Positions 1-5,906 of a DNA stretch of 7,704 nt are shown one piece after another (positions within the stretch are counted from its first letter, which is position 1; every line of letters begins with the position of its first letter). The notes beneath the pieces were generated by a model. That model did no database searches. It was not told where the DNA came from and was given only the letters and a program-made list of their open reading frames with translations. A program made the translations under genes and the position numbers. Source of the stretch: Chloroflexota bacterium (GTDB lineage: Bacteria; Chloroflexota; Anaerolineae; Thermoflexales; Thermoflexaceae); NCBI GenBank assembly GCA_030550075.1, contig JAUQQB010000129.1:1-7704 (forward strand), given 5' to 3'.

Positions 1-11
1 TGGCAGAAGCT

Positions 12-1151
12 CTATTCCCCAAACCAGGTCCGAAGCCGTTCCGCCTCGAAAGCTCGCTTTTCCTCCAGATACCGTGGAGAAGGATCCGTTAACTCGATCT
101 CCGGCGTCGGTTCGGTCAGGAAGCGACCCCGCACCAGCATCGCCTCGCCCCGGCCCATCTCCAGATAACAGAATCCTTCCCCTCCGAAGGTCGCCTCCGG
201 TTCGCGGCCGGCGAAGGTGGCGGCGATCCGCTCCGCCACCACCTGTCCTTCCGCCTCGGCGAAGACACCGGCCTTCGGCAACGGCATGCCGTTAGGAAGA
301 AGGATCTCCGTGATATCGCCGATGGCGTAGAGGCCCGGGAAGCGCGTTTCCATCGTCCGGGGGTTCACACGCACCCAGGCGCCACCATCGGTGAGGCCGC
401 TGCGCACCACGACTTCCGGGCAGCGATGAGGCGGGATCCCCAGCAACAGATCGAAGGGTCGCCGCCGCTCCCCAAAGACGACGGCTCCTGCTTCCACCGC
501 CGTGGCCTTATGATTTGGGAGGAAATCGATGCCCTGCTCCGCCAAGCGGCCTTCCAGCACCGAACACCCCGCCGCGCCCAGGACCGGGAGAGACACCGGC
601 TGGGGGGTGAACACCGACAGACGAGCCCGAATGCGACGGGCCTCGAAGAACTCTTTCAGCAGGAAGGCCATCTCATAAGGCGCGGGCGGGCACTTATAAG
701 GGGCCCCGAAAATGCCAATCACCACCTGCCCGCCCTGGAAAGCGCGCACGGCTTCCGCCGCCCGAGGGATCTCGTTGGGATCATAGACGTTGATCGCATG
801 TTCCTGGAACCCGGGGACCGCATCTGGATCCAACTCCGCTCCCAGGGCGATGACCATCGCGTTCCCCTCCAGCCGCTGGCCCTCCACCTCCACGGCCCGA
901 TTCGCCGGATCGATGGCGGTGATCGTCCCCTGGAGAACGCGAACCCCAAGGCGCTCGAGAGCTTTCAGAGGGCGGCGTCCTTCTTCCAGAGTGCCCCGGC
1001 CGATCATGGCCCATGTCTTGCGAAGGCCCATCATGAAATACGGGCGCCGCTCGATCAGCACAATTTCATCCTCTGAGGAGAGTCGCTGACGGAGCGCATA
1101 AGCAGTCGCCACCCCGCCGAAACCGCCACCCATGATCAATACGCGTCGCAT
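12..1151 (-). CDS. FAD/NAD(P)-dependent oxidoreductase, SQR/flavocytochrome c sulfide dehydrogenase-like
   Basis: This 379-residue protein is a two-dinucleotide-binding-domain flavoprotein. Seen: an N-terminal FAD-binding loop GGGFGG at residues 8-13, a second loop region around 145-150, KCPPAPYE at 153-160, the FAD-contacting YAIGD at 275-279, and PKAGVFAEAEG at 292-302. The last two motifs and the Cys-Pro-Pro-Ala-Pro-Tyr-Glu segment are typical of sulfide:quinone oxidoreductases and the flavoprotein subunit of flavocytochrome c sulfide dehydrogenase. Cys154 and Cys328 (in GFCYLE) sit where that family keeps its redox-active pair. No cysteine lies near residue 120, where classical SQRs have a third. 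No signal peptide or clear membrane helix is visible; the C-terminus (about 360-376) could be a charged amphipathic helix for peripheral membrane binding. The ATG start is supported by a strong Shine-Dalgarno. The gene follows the HExxH protein gene on the same strand after 128 bp. The substrate is not proven: sulfide, a quinone with NADH (NDH-2-like), or another thiol are possible. Confidence 0.88.
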   Translation of the reverse strand: MRRVLIMGGGFGGVATAYALRQRLSSEDEIVLIERRPYFMMGLRKTWAMIGRGTLEEGRRPLKALERLGVRVLQGTITAIDPANRAVEVEGQRLEGNAMVIALGAELDPDAVPGFQEHAINVYDPNEIPRAAEAVRAFQGGQVVIGIFGAPYKCPPAPYEMAFLLKEFFEARRIRARLSVFTPQPVSLPVLGAAGCSVLEGRLAEQGIDFLPNHKATAVEAGAVVFGERRRPFDLLLGIPPHRCPEVVVRSGLTDGGAWVRVNPRTMETRFPGLYAIGDITEILLPNGMPLPKAGVFAEAEGQVVAERIAATFAGREPEATFGGEGFCYLEMGRGEAMLVRGRFLTEPTPEIELTDPSPRYLEEKRAFEAERLRTWFGE

Positions 1152-1157
1152 GTCGCC

Positions 1158-1163
1158 CCTCCT
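1158..1163 (-). promoter_or_regulatory. Shine-Dalgarno of the oxidoreductase gene
   Basis: On the minus strand this reads AGGAGG (followed by GG), with 6 bases before the ATG that begins at 1151. It is a near-ideal ribosome binding site and fixes that start. Confidence 0.8.
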
Positions 1164-1195
1164 GAAGATCAGGTTAACGTTTCACCCGGGGATAT

Positions 1196-1216
1196 CCACT
1201 CCCCTTCGGGAAGTGG
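1196..1216 (-). other. Small hairpin in the leader of the oxidoreductase gene
   Basis: Minus-strand RNA can form a 9-bp stem (CCACTTCCC with GGGGAGTGG, one G-U pair) closed by a GAA loop, about 45 bases upstream of the start codon. On the plus strand one pair becomes a C-A mismatch, so the minus strand folds better. No U-run follows it in the minus direction, so it is not a standard terminator. It lies in the 128-bp gap between two co-directional genes and could separate or tune their expression. A role is only inferred. Confidence 0.3.
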
Positions 1217-1279
1217 TTTTCGGGCTGAGACCAGGCGCCAAAAGCCACCGGCCCCGGTCCCCAGGCTACCTCTTACACA

Positions 1280-1714
1280 TTACACAGGGAATCCCTCCGT
1301 ATGCCATCGATCCTCCACAGCCCGGGCCACTTCGACCGCCTCATGTTCCAGGCGGACCCCTCCATAGCGCTGGGGGTGAGAGAGATAATCCCGGATATAG
1401 GTCAGCAGGAAACCGAGCCAGCCCTTCTCCCGCCACTGGCGGACGTGAACCATCTCGTGAACCAGCAGACGGAATCCAGGCAGGCGATCCAGCGGCCAGT
1501 AAGCAGGGTCCATAAAGATATGCCGTCCCAGGGTGACTGCGGCAGGATCCACACCGGGGATTGGATCCGGCATGACCCGCAAGATCATCCGGGAAAGCCA
1601 GGTCCCGATATGGAGATGTGCCCGCTCCAGATCCGCCTCAGAAAGCCATGGCGCCGCCAGGGCCCGCAACAGGTCCTGAACGGACTCCGGGATCTTTCCA
1701 GAATAAGGGGACAT
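1280..1714 (-). CDS. Small HExxH protein, DUF4157-like putative metallopeptidase
   Basis: The protein has 144 residues from the chosen start. Seen: TLGRHIFMDP at 61-70 followed by HEMVHVRQW at 86-94. This is the HExxH zinc motif with the trailing Gln found in DUF4157-type domains, which are predicted metallopeptidases and occur alone or in larger toxin and contractile-injection-associated proteins. Glu123 or Glu125 in LEHEA could be the third, gluzincin-like ligand. The rest is helical with a hydrophobic stretch around 99-108 (WLGFLLTYIR); no signal peptide is evident. An in-frame ATG at 1750 would add 12 residues, but it has no ribosome binding site and abuts a fold-back element. The ATG at 1714 has AAGGAGG upstream. 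The next gene on the strand, the oxidoreductase, is 128 bp away, so a shared operon is possible but not shown. The substrate is unknown, and the protein may be a non-secreted zinc-binding domain rather than an active protease. Confidence 0.72.
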   Translation of the reverse strand: MSPYSGKIPESVQDLLRALAAPWLSEADLERAHLHIGTWLSRMILRVMPDPIPGVDPAAVTLGRHIFMDPAYWPLDRLPGFRLLVHEMVHVRQWREKGWLGFLLTYIRDYLSHPQRYGGVRLEHEAVEVARAVEDRWHTEGFPV

Positions 1715-1725
1715 TGGTCCTCTTC

Positions 1726-1732
1726 CCTCCTT
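1726..1732 (-). promoter_or_regulatory. Shine-Dalgarno deciding the start of the HExxH gene
   Basis: The minus strand reads AAGGAGG, 11 bases before the ATG at 1714; a second weaker GAGG lies 4 bases before it. The alternative ATG at 1750 has no comparable site. The spacing is slightly long, so the assignment is moderate. Confidence 0.5.
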
Positions 1733-1753
1733 CCCCAGAAAGCTGAACATGTC

Positions 1754-1935
1754 CAGGGCTTTTCAATCATCTTACGGAGTTACACCGTTGACCTTCTACC
1801 CAGGGTCTTTTGGCTGGGACAGGCGCCTTCGGTGTCCGTCCCAGCCCCAAAAATAAACTTGGGAGAGGAGCCCCCCATCCCTCCCGGGCAAAGGCCGACG
1901 GTGCAAGTCCTGAGCAGGATCATTGAAAAGCCCTG
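1754..1935. repeat. Long imperfect fold-back (inverted repeat) element, MITE-like or structured RNA
   Basis: The ends are a perfect 14-bp inverted repeat: CAGGGCTTTTCAAT at 1754-1767 and its complement at 1922-1935. The symmetry continues inward: 1776-1801 pairs with 1886-1910 at about 20 of 25 aligned positions with one gap. Inside this stem are a strong hairpin (1812-1846) and a weaker one (GGGAG at 1861-1865 with CTCCC at 1881-1885), which together would make a three-way junction. Several differences between the arms become G-U pairs on the minus strand, so a minus-strand transcript folds better. Flanking 9-mers (1745-1753 and 1936-1944) agree at 6 of 9 positions, with transitions at the other three, which could be a decayed target duplication. 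The element lies directly upstream of the HExxH gene. It encodes nothing recognisable. A non-autonomous transposon remnant is my preferred reading; a leader RNA for the HExxH gene is the alternative. Confidence 0.6.
1812..1846. other. Strong 16-bp hairpin inside the fold-back element
   Basis: The arms at 1812-1827 and 1831-1846 pair over 16 positions with one A-C mismatch and two G-U pairs on the plus strand, closed by a 3-base TTC loop. The outer nine pairs (GGCTGGGAC with GTCCCAGCC) are perfect. Neither strand has a U-run after it: the plus side continues CCAAAAAT and the minus side AAAAGACC. It is therefore not a canonical intrinsic terminator despite its strength. Confidence 0.6.
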
Positions 1936-1953
1936 AAACACATCCTCACTCTG

Positions 1954-1974
1954 CGATAGGCGTGCTTCCTATCG
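1954..1974. promoter_or_regulatory. Perfect 7-7-7 dyad, candidate operator upstream of the SIS gene
   Basis: CGATAGG at 1954-1960 and its exact complement CCTATCG at 1968-1974 flank a 7-base spacer. The dyad ends two bases before a TATAAT box, so it covers the position expected for a -35 element. This placement suits a repressor or activator site for the SIS gene. Protein binding is inferred only. Confidence 0.4.
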
Positions 1975-1976
1975 AT

Positions 1977-1982
1977 TATAAT
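1977..1982 (+). promoter_or_regulatory. Candidate -10 box for the SIS gene
   Basis: The bases TATAAT match the bacterial -10 consensus exactly, about 110 bases before the SIS start codon. No good TTGACA-like sequence sits 16-18 bases upstream; that space holds the inverted repeat at 1954-1974. An activator-dependent promoter, or chance, are both possible. If it is used, the transcript would carry a leader of roughly 100 bases. Confidence 0.45.
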
Positions 1983-2079
1983 GTTCAAAGGGCCTTTCCG
2001 GCCTATTCGCCTTGTCTCTCTGTGGGACCTGGACCAAGTGAAACCCAAGGGGTAGTCGGCGGCTTTGAAAACTCCCTAC

Positions 2080-2083
2080 GGAG
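2080..2083 (+). promoter_or_regulatory. Ribosome binding site deciding the SIS gene start
   Basis: GGAG lies 8 bases before the ATG at 2092, and a second AGGA lies 3 bases before it. An in-frame TTG at 2065 would add nine residues but has no comparable site. A short CTCC/GGAG stem (2072-2083) could partly cover the site. Confidence 0.5.
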
Positions 2084-2091
2084 CAGGACAA

Positions 2092-2799
2092 ATGAGCTGG
2101 AGCCGTTATCGCGAGGCGATTCTGGAACAGCTTCAACGCGCCTTTGAGGCGAATCAGGAAACGATCCCCATCGCCGCTCGCCTGATTGCGGATGCAGTGG
2201 CGACGGATCGGATCATCCATGTATTTGGCAGCGGCCACTCCCAGCTAGTGGCCTTAGATATTGTGGGGCGCGCTGGGGGATTCGCCAACGTGAATCCGAT
2301 ATTCGATCCGCTTTTCGGGCGGGCCGAGCGCTTAGAGGGCTTCGTTTCCGCCCTGTTGACGGCTCACGCCTTCCATCCTGGCGACGTCCTGATTGTGAGC
2401 TCTCATTCCGGCCGCAACCCGGCCCCTATCGAAGTGGCACTGCACGGCAAGCGGCATGGCCTTTCGGCGATCGCAGTGACCGCGGTGGCCTTCAGCCGCT
2501 CTCTGCCCTCTCGCCATTCATCCGGCAAACGCCTTTTTGAGATCGCCGATGTGATCCTGGACACCGTGGGGGCTCCGGGCGATGCGGCGATCGCTCTGGA
2601 TCCAGAGCTCTCCGTTGGGCCCACTTCCACCGTAATTGGCGCCGCTCTCCTGCAAGCCGTGATCGCCGAGGCGGCCGTTCAATTGCTGAACCGCGGCATT
2701 CGCCCACCTCTCTTCCGGTCCGGGAACCTGGAGGGATCGGACGCTTATAATCAGGAGCTGCGTAATCGTTATCGAGGGCGGGTTTCGTTCTTGATTTAA
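2092..2799 (+). CDS. SIS-domain sugar-phosphate-binding protein, UPF0309-like
   Basis: The protein has 235 residues from the ATG at 2092, the usual size for a single-SIS UPF0309 protein. SIS domains bind phosphosugars and act as isomerases or as sugar-sensing modules; the reaction of this subgroup is, to my knowledge, not settled. Seen: an N-terminal helix (5-35), the phosphate loop VFGSGHS at 44-50, RAGGFANVNPIFDP at 60-73, a second phosphosugar loop SSHSGRNP at 103-110 and GPTSTV at 176-181. These match the UPF0309 pattern of GSGHS plus S-x-SGRN plus GPTST. It is soluble, with no signal peptide or membrane segment. It stands alone: the upstream gene is divergent, and the next plus-strand gene starts 333 bp downstream beyond a MITE-like element, so an operon is unlikely. 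A TATAAT box and dyad upstream suggest its own regulated promoter. Phosphoheptose isomerase (GmhA) is a less likely assignment because the motifs fit UPF0309 better. Confidence 0.88.
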   Translation: MSWSRYREAILEQLQRAFEANQETIPIAARLIADAVATDRIIHVFGSGHSQLVALDIVGRAGGFANVNPIFDPLFGRAERLEGFVSALLTAHAFHPGDVLIVSSHSGRNPAPIEVALHGKRHGLSAIAVTAVAFSRSLPSRHSSGKRLFEIADVILDTVGAPGDAAIALDPELSVGPTSTVIGAALLQAVIAEAAVQLLNRGIRPPLFRSGNLEGSDAYNQELRNRYRGRVSFLI

Positions 2800-2805
2800 G
2801 CCGGT

Positions 2806-2931
2806 GTAACTATTCAGCCGTTCGCCCGCAATGCCTATACGGATATAGGCGGTTTCCTCCTGGGGGCTTTTGGGGCCCTTCCGCCGCTTCGCGGGAGCTC
2901 CGAACGGAATGTGGCCCGGCTGAATAGTTAT
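2806..2931. mobile_element. 126-bp MITE-like element with terminal inverted repeats
   Basis: TAACTATTCAGCCG at 2807-2820 is exactly complementary to 2917-2930, and the pair beyond it (2806/2931) is G versus T, giving 14 of 15 terminal matches. The flanking octamers AAGCCGGT (2798-2805) and AAACCGGC (2932-2939) agree at 6 of 8 positions with both changes transitions, as expected for an aged 8-bp target duplication. A GTAA-type end with an 8-bp duplication is characteristic of IS66-family elements, so this may be a non-autonomous relative; that link is from memory and unverified. Inside are a second inverted pair (CCGTTCG at 2818-2824 with 2901-2907, plus CCCGC/GCGGG) and a 7-bp hairpin at 2833-2850. 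No transposase is present. The left flank begins within the SIS stop codon. An alternative role is as a terminator or RNA stabiliser for the SIS transcript. Confidence 0.6.
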
Positions 2932-2950
2932 AAACCGGCTTGCTAAAACT

Positions 2951-2970
2951 CCCTCAAGAAGCTTGAAGGG
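2951..2970. other. Short hairpin in the SIS-glycosyltransferase gap
   Basis: CCCTCAAG pairs with CTTGAAGGG around an AAG loop with one bulged A. The plus strand continues into a GC-rich stretch, so it is not a good plus-strand terminator. It is one of several small stems in the gene-free stretch 2800-3132, which otherwise holds the MITE-like element, the stem at 3004-3031 and the dyad at 3039-3072. Confidence 0.3.
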
Positions 2971-3003
2971 CCCGGAGACCGCTCAGGACGATCTCCCACG
3001 CTT

Positions 3004-3031
3004 CCCACGAGGCTTTCCGGGAATTCGTGGG
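3004..3031. other. 7-bp inverted repeat upstream of the glycosyltransferase gene
   Basis: CCCACGA at 3004-3010 is exactly complementary to TCGTGGG at 3025-3031. A direct copy of TCCCACG also occurs just before it (2994-3000 and 3003-3009). It may be a leader hairpin or a binding-site cluster. Nothing visible decides between these. Confidence 0.3.
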
Positions 3032-3038
3032 ATGACGC

Positions 3039-3072
3039 TATGCTGCACTTCCATATATGAGAGCGCAGCATA
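3039..3072. promoter_or_regulatory. 34-bp composite dyad, candidate operator of the glycosyltransferase gene
   Basis: TATGCTGC (3039-3046) and GCAGCATA (3065-3072) are perfect arms, and the palindrome CATATATG (3052-3059) sits exactly on the same axis (between 3055 and 3056). Fourteen of the 17 half-positions are symmetric. The axis lies about 77 bp before the start codon, a suitable place for a regulator site at a promoter. TATATG within it could be a weak -10 sequence. The function is inferred from symmetry and position only. Confidence 0.4.
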
Positions 3073-3132
3073 TCCTTTTGCTCGCATATCGGGACCCCGC
3101 CAAATCGATATTTTTCCAGGGATATAGGGGCG

Positions 3133-5901
3133 ATGCAAAGGTTTTCGCACCGGATAGGCAGAAAAGAGACACAGGTGGGGACCCTCCTGCTTTTTCTTGT
3201 AGCCTTTGGCCTCCGGCTCCATCAACTGGAGGCGCCTGCTCTGTGGAATGATGAGGGGTTGAGCCTTTACCGGGCCTGGGCACCATGGGCGGAGACGCTC
3301 TATGGCCGGATCGTTCTGCAGGGAATTCATCCGGTTGAGACCATCGATAACCATCCCCCGTTCTATTTCATACTCCTTAAGCTCTGGATCGCCCTGGCGG
3401 GCGATAGCGAGTTCTCTCTTCGTTTCCCCTCCGTATGGGCTTCCATCCTCATCATCCCGTTGATATGGGCAACCTGGAAACGCCTGAAAGAATCAACGGC
3501 AGCCTGGATCGCGGTCTTTCTCCTGGCCTTCTCTCCGCTCTATATATGGTATGGCCAGGAGGCTCGAATGTATGCGGTGCTGGCCCTGGAGAGTGCGGTT
3601 TTCCTCTTTCTGGTGCTTCCTGCCAGCGAGAGCGGGCACCTGCGAGCTTCCACCATGATCCTAATCGCCGGGACGTTGCTGGCTTTGCTTTCAACCCACT
3701 ATATCTCCTTTTTGCTACTGCCCTCGCTGTGGATTTGGGCAATCGTTCAACCTCGGCGCAACTTGCGTCGGATAGCGTTTCTATCTTTGACGATCCTCAT
3801 TGGATTTCTGCCTCTTTTCCCTTTCTTTTACCAACGGTTGCTCAGCGGCCCGGAGCGGGACTATCGCTTTGTTCCTCTTTTCGAGCTCCTGATCGACGTA
3901 TTACGCGCCTCCGCCTTTGGAACCTCCTTCCCTTATGCGAACCCTCTGTTGTTGCCGATTCAATGGATATGGGTGGGAACTTTGGCCTTTGGGGCCTGGC
4001 GCCTCATGCGGCGCAGCTCATCGATGGGCCTTTTGCTGGCGGCTGCCTTCCTGGGCCCGCCCATGCTCTTATACGGGCTTTCCTTCCTCAAACCCCTCTA
4101 CCAGAACATTCGACATGTTTTCCTGATCACTCCTATCGCCTATATCCTGGCCTCAGCCGGGCTGGCCGCCCTGATCCACTATCGTCCCCCCGTTGGGATC
4201 CTGGCCAGCTTTTTGATCGTCGCCGGCATGTGGTTTAGCGATTGGCGCTATTTCTCAGAACCATATCCTCTAAAAGAAGATTGGCGAGGAGCTCTGGCAT
4301 GGGTAAGCCGAAAAGCCACTGCGGAGGATTTGGTGATCCTTCAGGACCTGACGCTCACTCCGCTGGCCGCCTATTATTACCATGGATCGGCGCCCCTTCT
4401 TTTGACCAGCCGAGAGGATGGGCAGCAGGGAGATCTGGTGCAAATCCTGGAAACTTCCGCGCGGCCTCCCGAGCGCATCTGGCTAATTGCGGGCCTCTCC
4501 CAAGAGGCTCTATCCCGTCCGGATCAGCCTTTGTTTCACTGGCTGAGCAAACGGGGCCTTTATTTAACGCAGCAGGTTTTCCCGAGCCGCAACGTGTGGA
4601 TTCGGGTGCTGGTCTATGATCTGTATGCCCACAATCAACAACCATCCCCCCAGGCGATGCCAGTGGACCTTCAATTCCCCCCTTATCTTCGCTTGCGATG
4701 GCTGGAGGGCCCGCAACCCTCCGGCTCCACCCTTCGCTGGTGGTTCTTCTGGGAAAAAGGGACCGCCTCCTCCATCAACCTCTGGATGGGCATCCGGCTG
4801 GTGGATGAAACAGGGACTGTGTGGGCCGAAGACATTCAGCCCATCTGGCCTTCCTATCCACCGGATCGATGGCCGAACGGTCAGCTTGTGCGTCAACAGG
4901 TACGCCTGAATCTGCCCCCGGGTCTTCCCCCGGGAACCTACCGATTGCAGGTCGAAGCGTTCGATCTGGATCGTCGGATCCCGGCCAACGGAGCATCCGC
5001 CTGGGAATCGCCGCCTTTCATCCTTAAAGGCTACACCGGGTCTACTATCTTCCGCCCGCCCGTCGCCCGATCCACCGGAGGCCTCCAGCTACTTTCCATG
5101 GAGCCGGAGGTAAGCCCCCCTTATTTCCCCGGCCTGGGTTTGCCGGTTCGCTTGCTCTGGCGGTCTGAAGTTACTCCTCCGGCTGTTCGCTCAATGGCCC
5201 TGTTCTGGCAACAAGGGACGGCCCGTCGCTTGCTGCTTCAGGAAACCGTTGGCCCTACGATGTTTCCGGCTGCCCGCTGGCAGGCCGGTCAGATCATCGC
5301 GCAACAACTGGTTCTGCCGCTGCCTCCCGATCTCCGCGGCCGTGGCCAGATCCGGCTGGTTCTCTATGATGAGAAAGGGGAGGAAATTCCCTGGGAAACC
5401 CTCTGGCCGCCCTATCGCTCGAGCTATCCGGTTCTCACCCTGAACCTCTCAGCGTGGCCTGCCCGCCGCAAGCCTCTTCCCTTCAATCGACCGGGGAACG
5501 CGTGCTTTGAGGGTTGGATCTGCCTGGACCGCTACGAGATCGTTCCAGAGCAAGCGGCGCCCGGTCAAGCCGTGGAAGTCCGCTTGGCCTGGTATGTCCT
5601 TCGTCGTCCCGAGCAGCCAGGGGTAGTGTTTGTTCATCTAGGACGACAGCCCGATCAACTGCCTTTCGCGATAGGTGATTCGCCTCCGCAGAGGGGCCAA
5701 CGCCCGCTCCTTACCTGGGAGCCTGGAGAATACATAGAGGATGTGCACGTCCTTCAGATCCCAGCTGATCTTCCGGCCGGCCGGTATTGGATTTTCGTCG
5801 GCTGGTATTCTGAGGGAGGACGATGGAGGGCGATGGATCGCTCTGGGGAGCGCTATCCGCTGGATGCGGTGCCCCTGGGGGAAATCGATATCCGACCGTA
5901 A
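3133..5901 (+). CDS. GT39/ArnT-like GT-C membrane glycosyltransferase with three C-terminal beta-rich modules
   Basis: This 922-residue protein is likely an integral membrane transferase that moves a sugar from a polyprenyl-phosphate carrier onto an acceptor at the outer face of the membrane. Seen: a membrane domain (about 13-367) with many hydrophobic helices; ALWNDEG at 36-42, carrying the Asp40-Glu41 pair expected of the catalytic first loop in this GT-C group; DNHPPFYF at 72-79; and GQEARMY at 141-147. A soluble region follows (about 370-500, DWRGALAWVS at 383-392). Three related beta-rich segments then occupy about 510-632, 645-771 and 785-922; each has a W-x-x-G-[QE] motif (580, 716, 862) about 20 residues before an Arg-x-x-x-[VL] strand. 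The family core is usually 450-600 residues, so the C-terminal half is extra. The only two cysteines are 791 and 797. The ATG is the first start after an upstream stop (3058-3060); its ribosome site (AGGGG, 2 bases away) is poor. Donor and acceptor are unknown. Confidence 0.85.
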   Translation: MQRFSHRIGRKETQVGTLLLFLVAFGLRLHQLEAPALWNDEGLSLYRAWAPWAETLYGRIVLQGIHPVETIDNHPPFYFILLKLWIALAGDSEFSLRFPSVWASILIIPLIWATWKRLKESTAAWIAVFLLAFSPLYIWYGQEARMYAVLALESAVFLFLVLPASESGHLRASTMILIAGTLLALLSTHYISFLLLPSLWIWAIVQPRRNLRRIAFLSLTILIGFLPLFPFFYQRLLSGPERDYRFVPLFELLIDVLRASAFGTSFPYANPLLLPIQWIWVGTLAFGAWRLMRRSSSMGLLLAAAFLGPPMLLYGLSFLKPLYQNIRHVFLITPIAYILASAGLAALIHYRPPVGILASFLIVAGMWFSDWRYFSEPYPLKEDWRGALAWVSRKATAEDLVILQDLTLTPLAAYYYHGSAPLLLTSREDGQQGDLVQILETSARPPERIWLIAGLSQEALSRPDQPLFHWLSKRGLYLTQQVFPSRNVWIRVLVYDLYAHNQQPSPQAMPVDLQFPPYLRLRWLEGPQPSGSTLRWWFFWEKGTASSINLWMGIRLVDETGTVWAEDIQPIWPSYPPDRWPNGQLVRQQVRLNLPPGLPPGTYRLQVEAFDLDRRIPANGASAWESPPFILKGYTGSTIFRPPVARSTGGLQLLSMEPEVSPPYFPGLGLPVRLLWRSEVTPPAVRSMALFWQQGTARRLLLQETVGPTMFPAARWQAGQIIAQQLVLPLPPDLRGRGQIRLVLYDEKGEEIPWETLWPPYRSSYPVLTLNLSAWPARRKPLPFNRPGNACFEGWICLDRYEIVPEQAAPGQAVEVRLAWYVLRRPEQPGVVFVHLGRQPDQLPFAIGDSPPQRGQRPLLTWEPGEYIEDVHVLQIPADLPAGRYWIFVGWYSEGGRWRAMDRSGERYPLDAVPLGEIDIRP

Positions 5902-5906
5902 ACACA

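Noticed and set aside
426..1076. A 216-residue open frame on the plus strand opposite the oxidoreductase gene
   Set aside because: It is fully antisense to a well-supported flavoprotein gene, has no recognisable domain, and its composition is that of a shadow frame in GC-rich DNA.
1812..1846. Intrinsic terminator
   Set aside because: The hairpin is strong, but neither strand has a following U-run and no gene ends here.
1861..1925. Possible riboswitch (GGTGCAAGTCC and GGGCAAAGG recall cobalamin or c-di-GMP motifs)
   Set aside because: The surrounding conserved boxes of those classes are missing, and the stretch is explained as one arm of the inverted repeat at 1754-1935.
1301..1936. A 211-residue plus-strand open frame over the HExxH gene and the fold-back element
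   Set aside because: It is antisense to the HExxH gene and runs through the inverted repeats, with no family motif or convincing ribosome site.
2065..2067. TTG as the start of the SIS gene
   Set aside because: No ribosome binding site precedes it, whereas the ATG at 2092 has GGAG at 8 bases and gives the expected N-terminus.
3435..4238. A 267-residue alternative-frame open frame inside the glycosyltransferase gene
   Set aside because: The overlapping frame has clear GT-C motifs and membrane helices; this one has no recognisable domain.
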